NCBI RefSeq assembly: GCF_002794255.1
Contig: NZ_PGGW01000061.1
Span: 1 to 64,000, forward strand
DNA length: 64,000 nt
DNA from: Streptomyces carminius
Lineage (GTDB): Bacteria > Actinomycetota > Actinomycetes > Streptomycetales > Streptomycetaceae
Direction of reading: 5' to 3'
The notes beneath the pieces are model-generated. The model was given only the letters and a program-made list of their open reading frames with translations, did not search any database and was not told the DNA's origin. Below, one piece after another: positions 1-7,551 of this stretch; position 1 is the stretch's first letter, and the number at the start of each line of letters is the position of its first letter. The translations under genes and the position numbers were made by a program.

Positions 1-46
1 CGTGACTCCACCCACGCGTAAACGCGCGGGCTTCCTGCGTCGGTGG
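1..46 (-). mobile_element. Right end of the IS200/IS605-type element with subterminal hairpin
   Basis: Read on the minus strand, tnpB is followed within 16 bases by an 8-bp stem with a TTTA loop (plus-strand 11-30, one G-T pair). About ten bases later the window starts. IS200/IS605 right ends carry exactly such a hairpin close to the cleavage site, and in TnpB elements the same stretch forms the 3' part of the omega (re)RNA guide scaffold. The true end of the element is probably within a few bases of position 1, but the window edge hides the flanking target. Confidence 0.7.
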
Positions 47-1267
47 CTAAGCCGCCGCGCAGAGGGCCAGCCCGGCCCTGTCGGAGATGTTCGAGGCGCC
101 GACGTGGTCCGCGTTCGCGGTGAACCCACACGCCGTGCACTGGAACTTCGCTTGGGTGAGGCGGCTCTTGCCGTTCACGTGTCCGCAGCCGCCAAGGCTG
201 GGCGGGCACGTGCGGGAGGTGTTGCGGGGGTCCACCGGGATCACGAGGCGACCGGCACTCTCAGCCTTGTTCGCCAGGATCGCGAAGAACTGTCCCCAAC
301 CCGCGTCGAGGATGCTTCGATTCAGCCCGGCCTTGGCGGCGGCACCGTTCGGGAGGAACGCGCCGTCGGTGCTGGGGCCGGGCTTGGGTGCCGGGCTCTT
401 GGTCATCCCGGCGGTGTTCAGCCGCTCGTGTGCGATCACGTCGTTGTCGGCGACGAGCGCGCGGGCGGTCTTGTGGTGGAAGTCCAGGCGCTGCCGCCGC
501 ACCTTGGCGTGCAGCTTGGCGACCTTACGGGCGGCGGCCCGGTGGGCCTTGGTGCGCTGCCGGGTGCGCTTGGGGAACGTCGCCAGGTGCTGCTGTGCGG
601 CGGCCAGCTCCTCAGCCACGGTGCCAAGGAAGCGCGGGTTCGGCGTGTGCTCACCCTCGGACGTGGTGAGGAAGTGCGTAACGCCCATGTCGACGCCGAT
701 GATCGCCCCGGTGGGCGGCAGCTCCTCGGCAGGCACGTTGTCGCAGGCGAGGACGACGTACCAGCGGTTCCCTTCGCGCTTGACGGTGATCGTCTTGACG
801 CGGCCCTGTACGGGCCGGTGCTGGTGCACGCGGACGTGCCCGACACCTTGGAGACGGACGCGGGTCTGCCGGTCGTGCGGGGTGGAGTTCCAGCGACAGC
901 CGTCGCCGTCCTTGGGGAAGGTGACGGTGTCGAAGTGACCGACGCCCTTGAACCGCGGGTAGCCCGGACTCTGGCCGGCCTTGACGCGCTTGAAGAACGC
1001 CTGGAACGCCTTGTCCAGGCGCCGCAGGGTGGCCTGCTGGGAGGAGAACGACCAGCGGCCCTGACGCTCCGGGTCGAACGCCCGGATCTCCTTGAGCTGG
1101 GCGGACTGGTCGCCGTGGCGCACGGACGTCTTCGACACGTGCCGGTAGGCGTCCCTGCGCTCCTGCAACGCGCCGTTGTACAGGGAGCAGTGGTCGGCCA
1201 GCATCTCGCCGAGCGCAACTGCCTGGCGGTTCGTGGGCCGCAGGAGGAACTTGTACGCCCGGATCAC
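47..1267 (-). CDS. tnpB: TnpB, IS605 OrfB-type RNA-guided nuclease
   Basis: A 406-residue TnpB protein, the usual length of the family. TnpB is a DNA nuclease guided by the omega RNA from the element's own right end and helps retain the transposon. The RuvC-like centre looks intact: D193 in GVDMG, E281 in ERLN and D387 in NADHVGA. A zinc ribbon lies between the last two (C354, C361, C377, C380). The first Cys pair is spaced by six residues rather than the common two. The GTG start was chosen because it overlaps the tnpA stop by 4 bp (GTGA). Reading further upstream only gives an antisense-like extension over tnpA in another frame. No internal stop or frameshift is visible. Confidence 0.95.
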   Translation of the reverse strand: MIRAYKFLLRPTNRQAVALGEMLADHCSLYNGALQERRDAYRHVSKTSVRHGDQSAQLKEIRAFDPERQGRWSFSSQQATLRRLDKAFQAFFKRVKAGQSPGYPRFKGVGHFDTVTFPKDGDGCRWNSTPHDRQTRVRLQGVGHVRVHQHRPVQGRVKTITVKREGNRWYVVLACDNVPAEELPPTGAIIGVDMGVTHFLTTSEGEHTPNPRFLGTVAEELAAAQQHLATFPKRTRQRTKAHRAAARKVAKLHAKVRRQRLDFHHKTARALVADNDVIAHERLNTAGMTKSPAPKPGPSTDGAFLPNGAAAKAGLNRSILDAGWGQFFAILANKAESAGRLVIPVDPRNTSRTCPPSLGGCGHVNGKSRLTQAKFQCTACGFTANADHVGASNISDRAGLALCAAA

Positions 1268-1698
1268 GAGCCGTCCCCCTTCTGCTTCTTCCACGGGCGT
1301 TCCCACTGGGTGTCGATGTACCGGCGAACAGTGTCTGCCGAGACAGCGCCGACCGACGCCGCGAAGTACGACGACGACCACAGCGTGGGCAGCTGTGTCT
1401 TGAGGTGCGGGAACTCCGCGCGCAGGACGCGCGAGGTGAAGCCCTTGAACTGGTTCGCGACGTATGACGCCGAGGACTTCGGGTCGTGCTTGACGAACAG
1501 GTGCACGTGGTCGGGCATGACTTCGAGTGCCACGATCTCCCACCCCCGTTCATCGGCCTTCTGGCGGATCAGTTCATCCAGGCGTGCCGCGACCCGTCCG
1601 CCGAGGACCGGGCGGCGGTACTTCGGACACCACACGATGTGGAGCCCGAGGTCGTACACGCCGCCGGAGAACCGGCGAACCTTCCTGGTCACGGTCAC
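1264..1698 (-). CDS. tnpA: IS200/IS605 family Y1 transposase TnpA
   Basis: A 144-residue HUH-family single-strand transposase. It cuts and rejoins the element's hairpin ends as single-stranded DNA. The HUH motif is at H64-V-H66 (DHVHLFV) and the catalytic tyrosine is most likely Y127 in RRYIDTQ. Length and motif order are normal, so the enzyme should be functional. The start is GTG at 1698. A perfect TATAAT at 1710-1705 (minus strand) places transcription initiation almost on that GTG, so the mRNA is probably leaderless. The gene is coupled to tnpB through a 4-bp overlap. Confidence 0.95.
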   Translation of the reverse strand: MTVTRKVRRFSGGVYDLGLHIVWCPKYRRPVLGGRVAARLDELIRQKADERGWEIVALEVMPDHVHLFVKHDPKSSASYVANQFKGFTSRVLRAEFPHLKTQLPTLWSSSYFAASVGAVSADTVRRYIDTQWERPWKKQKGDGS

Positions 1699-1799
1699 GC
1701 GTCGATTATATATGCGGCGCGTGTCTAACAGGGAGGTCGCGCCGTGGCCGAGGTGAACAGTGCAGATACGTGCACACAGTCGAGGTCAGAGCGGGCCAA
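1699..1799 (-). mobile_element. Probable left end and tnpA promoter of the IS element
   Basis: About 100 bases upstream of tnpA. They hold the TATAAT -10 box and, at 1760-1775, a 5-bp stem with a 6-base loop that could be the left-end recognition hairpin. No convincing -35 box is seen. The exact left cleavage site cannot be fixed from sequence alone, and the left boundary could instead lie beyond the larger hairpin at 1813-1832. Confidence 0.5.
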
Positions 1800-1985
1800 A
1801 GAAGCAATTCCCCCACCGGCTAAAGCCGGTGGTCCCCTTGCTAGGAGGATTGATGGGGAGAACCTCTTCTCTCGTTCGCGTCTTCCCTCTTCGGGGATTT
1901 CCTGCTGACGTGTTCGAGCCTGCCCGGTGGCCGCGGCGCGATGAAGGCCGCGCTTTCCCTGGGAGTCCCACTCCCAGGAAGACGG
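1800..1985 (-). repeat. Orphan TnpB-type right end / omega-RNA-like remnant
   Basis: On the minus strand this stretch starts with a perfect 9-bp hairpin (1958-1978, 3-base loop). It then has a CAGGAA-pyrimidine-rich motif also seen just before the right-end hairpin of the intact element, and ends with a perfect 8-bp hairpin (1813-1832, loop TTTA in that orientation) followed by GGGGGAATTGC. The hairpin, its loop and the trailing G-rich run resemble the intact right end at 11-30 in the same orientation. I read it as the 3' scaffold of an older, now gene-less TnpB element next to which the present element inserted. The alternative is that it is simply a long left end of the present element. The stretch 1986-2070 holds only the leader of the next gene. 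Confidence 0.45.
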
Positions 1986-2070
1986 GACGGCCGGGCGGGT
2001 AGCCGTACGGCGCGGAGGAGAGGTCGGATCGGAGGGTTCCGGCCCGGTTGCCGGAGGAACCCGTAGTCCT

Positions 2071-2943
2071 ATGAGCAACGGGACACCTTTGAGCGATTTC
2101 CTCAGGGCCCGCCGGGCGGCCCTGCAACCGCACGATGTCGGTCTGCCCGAACACTGGCGGCGCAGGGTGCCGGGACTGCGCAGGGAGGAGGTCGCGATGC
2201 TGGCCGGGGTCAGCGCCGACTACTACACCAGACTGGAGCAGGGGCGCGAGAACAGCCCGTCCCCGCAGGTCCTCGACGCCGTGGCGCGGGCGCTGCGACT
2301 GGACGCGGAGGCCACCGACCATCTCAACCGCCTCTGCCGCACCGCCGCGCACCGTCCGCGTGGCCGGGGCGGGACGGACGTCAGCCCGCAGTTGCTGCAA
2401 CTGATGGACGGCTGGGAGCACACTCCCGCCTTCGTCATCGGCCCGGCCCTCGACATCCTGGCGGGCAACTCGCTCGCCGTGGCCCTCCACAGCGGGTTCG
2501 ACCGGTTCGACAACCTCGCCCGCATGGTGTTCGCCGATCCGGCGGGGCGCGAGTTCTACCAGGAGTGGGAGCGGGCCGCGCACTCCTGTGTCGCCGAGCT
2601 CCGGGCCGCCTACGGCCACGACCCCGAATCGGCCCGCATCGCCGAGGTCGTGGCGGAACTGTCCGCCCGGAGCGAGGAGTTCGCCCGGCTCTGGCGGCTG
2701 CACGAGGTCAGGAGCAAGTCCCAGGAGGGCAAGCACCTCAGGCACCCCCGGGTCGGGGACCTGCACATCGATTTCACGGCTTTCACGGTCAACGGGACCC
2801 CGCACCAGCAACTGGTGGTCTACCAGGCCGAACCGGCCAGTCCGACGGCGGCCGCCTTCGAGGCGCTGCGGGCCATGGCCGCCCGGCCGGAGCCGGTCCG
2901 GGAGGCCGCGCCCGCGGCGGAACCCGCCATCAGCGGACCGTAG
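2071..2943 (+). CDS. MmyB-like XRE family transcriptional regulator
   Basis: A 290-residue DNA-binding protein with an N-terminal helix-turn-helix (about residues 10-75, containing LRREEVAMLAGVS and YYTRLEQGR) and a C-terminal MmyB-like ligand-binding domain (about 100-270). This family is abundant in Streptomyces and is thought to bind a small, probably fatty-acid-like ligand. Its ATG is preceded by GGAGG at an unusually long distance of 13 bases. There is no adjacent SDR gene here, unlike the second MmyB gene of the window. The likely target is itself or the downstream kinase region. The ligand cannot be read from sequence. Confidence 0.92.
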   Translation: MSNGTPLSDFLRARRAALQPHDVGLPEHWRRRVPGLRREEVAMLAGVSADYYTRLEQGRENSPSPQVLDAVARALRLDAEATDHLNRLCRTAAHRPRGRGGTDVSPQLLQLMDGWEHTPAFVIGPALDILAGNSLAVALHSGFDRFDNLARMVFADPAGREFYQEWERAAHSCVAELRAAYGHDPESARIAEVVAELSARSEEFARLWRLHEVRSKSQEGKHLRHPRVGDLHIDFTAFTVNGTPHQQLVVYQAEPASPTAAAFEALRAMAARPEPVREAAPAAEPAISGP

Positions 2944-3107
2944 CGGTGCGGGTGAGCAGGTGAGTACGTGAGCGCGTGCCCACCTGCCCACCTGCGCCCG
3001 GTGGCGGCCGGTCCCGCCGTGCCCGCGGGTCGTGCGGCCCTCGTGCCCGTGCCCCGTGACGGGCGAGGCTCCGCCGGGCGCGGGCCCCGTCGCCCGGGCC
3101 TACACTC

Positions 3108-5219
3108 GTGCCGGTGAGAGGGACTCGAGGCCTGCGCCTGCTTCTGCCCGGCCTGTTCGCGGTGGCGCAGCCGGCCCTGTGGTTCGCCGACATCCGGACG
3201 TTGGAGGAGCCTCCGGGCGTCACAGCGTGGATCACCGCTTTCGCCGCCACGGCGCTCACCGTGTGCGCGCTCGCCCGGCGGAACCGGGCGCCGCTCGCCG
3301 CCCTCGGCGTGATCCTCGCGGCTTCCGTGCTCGCGCGGCTTCTGGTACCGCCCGACACGCTGAGCCTGGTGACGGGGCTGGCGGTCCTGGTGGGGCTCTT
3401 CTCCGTCGCCGCGCTGCGCGACTGGCGCACCGGTCTGGGCGCGACCGCCGTCGCCGCCGTCGTCCAGCTCCTGCCGACGGCCGTACAGCACAGCTCCGGC
3501 TCCGGCTCCGGCGGTGCTCCCGTCTCCGACTGGCTCATCACCACCGGCAGCTACCTGCTGGCGTCCGCGCTCGGCGCCGGCCGCCGGCACTGGCTGCGGG
3601 AGCGGCGGGGGACGAAGGAGCGGCTGGACCGTGCCGAGCGGGAGCGGGCACAGGCCGTCGGCAGTGAACGGGACCGGCTGGCGAACGAGTTGCACGACAT
3701 CAGCGCGCACCACCTCACCTCCGTCGTGGTGTCCGTCGAGGCCGCCCGCCGGCTCGGTGGCAGCAGGCCCGAACTGGCCGCGGAGGCACTCGAGTTCGCG
3801 AGCCGCACCGCACGGGAGACACAGTCCGCGCTGCGGCGTCTGGTGACGGTCATGCAGGTGGACGACGTACCGGCCCCGCGGTCGATGACCGCCTCGATCG
3901 AGTCCCTGATCGCGGGCTTCGGCAGGCTGGGCCGCCCCGTCTCCGTCTCCCTGCCCGACGACCTCTCCGGTCCCGTGGCGGAGGCGGCCCACGGCATCAT
4001 CCGGGAGGCCCTGACCAACGCCCTGCGCTACGCGCCGGGTGCCCCGGTCGGTGTCCGGGCGGAACGGGCCGGGGACGGTGCCCTGCACCTGACCGTCGAC
4101 AACGGCAGGCCGCCCGGCGGCACCGGCGGCGACCGGCTGGGTATCGGCTCCGGCCGCGGTGTGGCGGGGATGCGGCGGCGCGCCGACGCCCTCGGCGGGG
4201 AGCTGTCCGCCGGGCCCCGCCCCGACGGGGGCTGGCGCGTACGGGCCGTGCTCCCCGGCTCCCCGTCCGCACGGCCGGGCGCGGGGCGGCGGCGCGACTT
4301 CACCCGCGAGCAGCGGATCGCGGACGCGGCGGTCCTCGGCTCGGTCACCGTGGCGTCGTGGGGCTTCGCCCTGACGCAGACGGGGGCGGCCGGCCACGGG
4401 GTCCCGGCCCACCTGCTCCTGGCCCTGGTGCTGGCCGTGCACGCGCTGCCGCTGCTGTGGCGCCGGCGCGCTCCCTGGCTCACCCTCGCGGCGGTCGGGG
4501 CCACCGCCCTGCCGTGGCCGGTGCTGCTCCACGGCGGTGTGCTGCCGCCGTCCGCCGCGGACTGCCTGCTGGGCGGCGGGCTCGCCGAACTGGCCGCCGT
4601 CTACGGGGTCGCGGCCTACGGGCGCGTCCTGAGGCCGAGGTCGGCGTCCGCGGCCGCGGACGCGGACGCGGCCGCGGACCGGTACGGCCGCCCCCCGGCG
4701 GCGCGGCCGGCGTATCCGCCCGGTCTCCGGCTGACGTACCTGTCGGTCCCCGCCGCGGTCCTCTTGTTCGGTCTCCCGATGACGGCCGCCTTCGCCGCGG
4801 ACGGGTCGCTGCTCGGGGATCCGGCCGGTGACCTCGTCAACGTGGTGTTCGTCCTCTACCTGGTGGTGGTGTTCCTCGGCCTGGGGTTCACGGCCGTGTG
4901 GCTGGCGGGCTGGTCGGTGCACATGCGCCGCAGGCGGGAGCTGCGCCGTGCGGACGCGGCGCTCACTGCCCTGCTGGCGAACACCCGGGACCTGGTCCAC
5001 GGCGAGCGGCAGCGGGTCGCGGGCGGCCTGCGGGAGACGGTGCTCCGGCAGACCGACCGGGTGATCTCCGCGGCGGAGGCGGGCAGTCTGGACGAGGTCG
5101 CCACCGCCACGCGGGCCACGCTGGCCGCCATGCGCCGGCTGCTCGGGAGCCTGGACGCCGGCAGGGCCCCGGCGGCGCCCCGGGAGGCCGTTGTGCAGGG
5201 CGCCGCCCCCCGCGCGTAG
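3108..5219 (+). CDS. NarL-type sensor histidine kinase with a second, degenerate kinase-like half
   Basis: 703 residues. Residues 10-160 are a hydrophobic sensor region. A canonical HisKA_3/HATPase core follows with phospho-acceptor H196 (ELHDISAHHL) and an N-box IIREALTNALRYAP near 300. After the ATPase domain the protein continues with a second membrane region (about 400-600). It ends in a segment (about 630-690, from HGERQRVAGGLRE) that looks like another dimerisation helix pair, but with the phospho-acceptor histidine replaced. Normal family members stop after the ATPase domain. The GTG at 3108 was taken, with another GTG two codons later. The likely partner is the response regulator at 5969, separated by an opposing small gene. 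Confidence 0.9.
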   Translation: MPVRGTRGLRLLLPGLFAVAQPALWFADIRTLEEPPGVTAWITAFAATALTVCALARRNRAPLAALGVILAASVLARLLVPPDTLSLVTGLAVLVGLFSVAALRDWRTGLGATAVAAVVQLLPTAVQHSSGSGSGGAPVSDWLITTGSYLLASALGAGRRHWLRERRGTKERLDRAERERAQAVGSERDRLANELHDISAHHLTSVVVSVEAARRLGGSRPELAAEALEFASRTARETQSALRRLVTVMQVDDVPAPRSMTASIESLIAGFGRLGRPVSVSLPDDLSGPVAEAAHGIIREALTNALRYAPGAPVGVRAERAGDGALHLTVDNGRPPGGTGGDRLGIGSGRGVAGMRRRADALGGELSAGPRPDGGWRVRAVLPGSPSARPGAGRRRDFTREQRIADAAVLGSVTVASWGFALTQTGAAGHGVPAHLLLALVLAVHALPLLWRRRAPWLTLAAVGATALPWPVLLHGGVLPPSAADCLLGGGLAELAAVYGVAAYGRVLRPRSASAAADADAAADRYGRPPAARPAYPPGLRLTYLSVPAAVLLFGLPMTAAFAADGSLLGDPAGDLVNVVFVLYLVVVFLGLGFTAVWLAGWSVHMRRRRELRRADAALTALLANTRDLVHGERQRVAGGLRETVLRQTDRVISAAEAGSLDEVATATRATLAAMRRLLGSLDAGRAPAAPREAVVQGAAPRA

Positions 5220-5223
5220 CGAC

Positions 5224-5271
5224 GGCCGGCGAGCCGGGGCCGGACATGTGTCCGGCCCCGGCTCGCCGGCC
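5224..5271. terminator. Bidirectional hairpin terminator
   Basis: A perfect 23-bp inverted repeat centred on ACATGT, directly after the kinase stop codon and before the stop of the opposing secreted-protein gene. GC-rich hairpins without a U-tract are the common terminator form in Streptomyces. Confidence 0.75.
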
Positions 5272-5350
5272 GGTCACTGTTCGTCGTCAGCGACGCGTCC
5301 CCCAGGGAGCATGTCCTCGCCGAGCAGTGCGTTCATCGGGCAAGGACCGT

Positions 5351-5593
5351 TCAGCGAACCCACACTTCCCAGTACGGAGCGTTCCAACGGCACTGGAACT
5401 CCCTGTACAGGCCCTCGTCGAGGAACGCCTTCCCTTCCATCTGGCACGTGTGGTGACTCCTCCACCCGCTGTCCAGGCGGAAACCGTCGGGGTCGGTGGG
5501 GGCGGCGGACGCCGAGCCAGCGGTCAGCGGAATGGTGACAGCTGCCATACCGACTACGGCAGCGGCGGCGATACGAGAACGCCAGGGCTTCAT
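5351..5593 (-). CDS. Small secreted protein of unknown function
   Basis: 80 residues. A Sec signal peptide is obvious (basic start, hydrophobic core, likely cleavage after ASA-A near residue 31). It leaves a mature peptide of about 49 residues with two cysteines (C50, C68) that could form a disulfide. The mature part is rich in Trp, Tyr and charged residues. The start codon follows an AAGGAG ribosome site at good spacing. It lies, in the opposite orientation, between a histidine kinase and its probable response regulator, so it may be an extracytoplasmic accessory or signal for that system, but that is only positional. I do not recognise the family. Confidence 0.75.
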   Translation of the reverse strand: MKPWRSRIAAAAVVGMAAVTIPLTAGSASAAPTDPDGFRLDSGWRSHHTCQMEGKAFLDEGLYREFQCRWNAPYWEVWVR

Positions 5594-5968
5594 ACATGTC
5601 TCCTTGTGGGCCGAGCTCGCCCCCGGCCGGCCAACGGCCGGGGGGCGACTTGCAGCGGGTAAGACGGCTCCCCCACGGCGGGCGTTCCGGATGCGTGCAC
5701 GGATCCCGGTGAACACGTGACCAACAACGACCCGACGTGGCCGGTGAGTTGACCGTAGGGCGGCAGCCAGAAGTGCGGCCTGCGCGTCCGCGGGTTCTCC
5801 GGTCGGCACGCGCGTGGTGGCGACCGGGTCCCCGTTCACACGGTGGCCGCGTCCGGCTGCCCGTGGGACGCGTGCCGAACCGGTGTGCCCGCGGACCCCA
5901 TGGGAGGATGCGGCGCAGGCGGCGGGCCCCGCCGTGGGAGAGGACGCGGGCGAGGAGAGGAGAGCGCC
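5594..5968. promoter_or_regulatory. Divergent intergenic region
   Basis: 375 bases between the secreted-protein gene (minus) and the response regulator (plus). The leader of the minus gene holds a GC-rich hairpin of about 9 bp (5619-5646). A possible upstream in-frame ATG for the regulator lies at 5900, but the extension it would add is low-complexity and looks non-coding. No clear promoter boxes are recognised. Confidence 0.4.
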
Positions 5969-6640
5969 ATCAGCATCCGTGTGCTGGTCGCGGACGACCA
6001 GGCGATCGTCCGCGCGGGTTTCGTGGCGATCCTGACGGCCGAGGCCGACATGACCGTGGTCGGTGAGGCCGCGGACGGGGACGAGGCCGTGTCGCTGGCG
6101 GCCGAGCTCGTGCCCGACCTGGTGCTGATGGACATCCGGATGCCCGGCATGGACGGGCTGACGGCCACCCGGCTGGTCATGCGGCACAGCAGCCGCACCA
6201 GGGTGCTGGTGCTCACCACGTTCGATCTCGACGCCTACGTCTACGAGGCGCTGCGCGCCGGAGCCTCCGGCTATCTGCTGAAGGACTCCGAGCCGGAGGA
6301 CCTGCTGCACGCGATACGGGTCGTCGCCGCCGGAGACGGCGTCCTCGCACCCGCGGTCACGGGGCGTCTGATAGCGGCCTTCGCGCAGGGGGCCCCGGTC
6401 CCGGCGGACACCGCCGAGGCCCTGGGCAGCCTCACCCGCCGCGAACACGAGGTGCTGACCCTGGTCGCCACGGGCCTGACCAACGCGGAGATCGGCGCGC
6501 GTCTGGAGCTGGCCGTGGGCACGGTGAAGATCCATGTGAGCGCGTTGCTCAACAAGCTCGGTCTGCGGGACCGCGTGCAGGCGACCATCTTCGCCTACGA
6601 GAGCGGACTGATCCGCCCGTCGGGGCTGTCGGCTCCCTGA
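5969..6640 (+). CDS. LuxR/NarL-family response regulator (apparent ATC start)
   Basis: 223 residues from the chosen start. The receiver domain (1-120) has acidic D9/D10, the phospho-acceptor D55 (VLMDIRMPG) and a conserved Thr/Lys pair. A LuxR-type helix-turn-helix follows at about 150-212 (LTRREHEVL...GLTNAEIG). It is the natural partner of the NarL-type kinase upstream. The start is odd. The family begins M-S/T-I-R-V-L-V-A-D-D, and the DNA reads exactly that except that the first codon is ATC, correctly spaced from GGAGAGGAGAG. Alternatives are GTG at 5981, which would cut into the first strand, or ATG at 5900. Confidence 0.88.
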   Translation: MSIRVLVADDQAIVRAGFVAILTAEADMTVVGEAADGDEAVSLAAELVPDLVLMDIRMPGMDGLTATRLVMRHSSRTRVLVLTTFDLDAYVYEALRAGASGYLLKDSEPEDLLHAIRVVAAGDGVLAPAVTGRLIAAFAQGAPVPADTAEALGSLTRREHEVLTLVATGLTNAEIGARLELAVGTVKIHVSALLNKLGLRDRVQATIFAYESGLIRPSGLSAP

Positions 6641-6668
6641 GCGGCTCCCCCTGCCGCCGACACCGGCG

Positions 6669-6703
6669 GGCCGGCCGCGCGGCCGTGTGCCGTGCGGCCG
6701 GCC
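6669..6703. terminator. Hairpin terminator candidate
   Basis: A 10-bp GC-only stem with a 15-base loop between the convergent ends of the response regulator (plus) and the 243-residue protein (minus). It is weaker than the other terminators in this window. Confidence 0.45.
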
Positions 6704-6727
6704 GGGGAGTTCGCGGTGTGCGGACGG

Positions 6728-7459
6728 TCAGCGGCGGGTGAAGCGGTATCCCGCGTGGTGCAGGACGCCGTCCCGGAACTCGCCGAAGGCCCAGAAGCCG
6801 AGGTCGTCGAGGTAGTCGATGCGGTCGCCGTCGATCCAGTAGCGGCCCTGGTAGGCGCTGGGCCGGTCCCCCCGTGCCTCGTCGTAGCGCCCGTCGGGCA
6901 GCAGTTCCTGGCGGATGAAGTCGTTCTCGTCGACCCACATGCCCAGGTAGGGGTGGTCCGGTGTGGGGGCGGGCGCTTCGCGGGTCGTCTCCGCGGCGGG
7001 GTCGGTGACGGCGTCGGCGTCGAGCGGGCGGCCGTTCCAGAGGCGGACCTGTCCGTCCCGGACCAGGATGTCCAGGTGGGAGCCGCGGGCCGGCACCGCC
7101 CCGGCGGGGGTGCCGGGCGCGTCGGCCAGCCGCAGGACGGCGATGTCGGCGTTCTCGCCGGGGGTCAGGGTGCCGCCCTTGCCCGGCGCGGCGAAGTCGG
7201 TGGCGGCGGGCAGCACGAGGGTGCCCGCGCAGTCGACGACGATCATGTCGTCGTCCTCCGCGGCGGTCAGCAGGCCGGGGCCGATGCCCACGACCAGGGA
7301 TCCGCCGACGAGGACGTCGGCCTCCTGCCAGTCGCCCATCGACGGGTCGCCGCTGATGACGGCTCCGCCGGTCAGCAGCAGCGGGCGCCCCTTCGGGTCG
7401 CGCAGCTCGCGCAGCACGTCGTCGTCGCGGCGGGGGGTCGTCCGGGAGGTGGTGCTCAT
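6728..7459 (-). CDS. Barrel-less amidohydrolase-like protein fused to an Atu4866 domain
   Basis: 243 residues. Residues 25-95 match the N-terminal beta strands of composite-domain amidohydrolases (LLTGGAVIS, DVLVGG, VVDCAGTLVLP). This passes straight into the C-terminal strands that normally follow the catalytic barrel (LTPGENADIAVLRL, ILVRDGQVRLWNGRPL). The whole metal-binding TIM barrel is absent, so it cannot be an active hydrolase. Residues 170-243 (from HPYLGMWVDENDF) form an Atu4866-type small beta domain of unknown role, possibly lipocalin-like. It lies 92 bases downstream of a full-length amidohydrolase on the same strand whose outer strands it resembles, suggesting duplication with loss of the barrel. 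It may bind a ligand or partner the neighbour. Confidence 0.8.
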   Translation of the reverse strand: MSTTSRTTPRRDDDVLRELRDPKGRPLLLTGGAVISGDPSMGDWQEADVLVGGSLVVGIGPGLLTAAEDDDMIVVDCAGTLVLPAATDFAAPGKGGTLTPGENADIAVLRLADAPGTPAGAVPARGSHLDILVRDGQVRLWNGRPLDADAVTDPAAETTREAPAPTPDHPYLGMWVDENDFIRQELLPDGRYDEARGDRPSAYQGRYWIDGDRIDYLDDLGFWAFGEFRDGVLHHAGYRFTRR

Positions 7460-7551
7460 GTCGGTACCTTTTCGGTCGTCGGTTCGGTGTGTGGTGGTGT
7501 GCGGCGGTGTGTGGTGCGGGCCTGTGGGCCGGGCCGCCGGGGCGGCGGTCC

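Noticed and set aside
1813..1832. Simple terminator for a gene on the minus strand
   Set aside because: There is no minus-strand gene upstream that would need it, and its loop and flanks match the IS right-end pattern better.
2820..5000. Long open frame antisense to the histidine kinase
   Set aside because: Open frames of this kind are a by-product of high GC. The sense frame has clear domains and codon bias, while the antisense product is low-complexity Arg/Pro/Gly.
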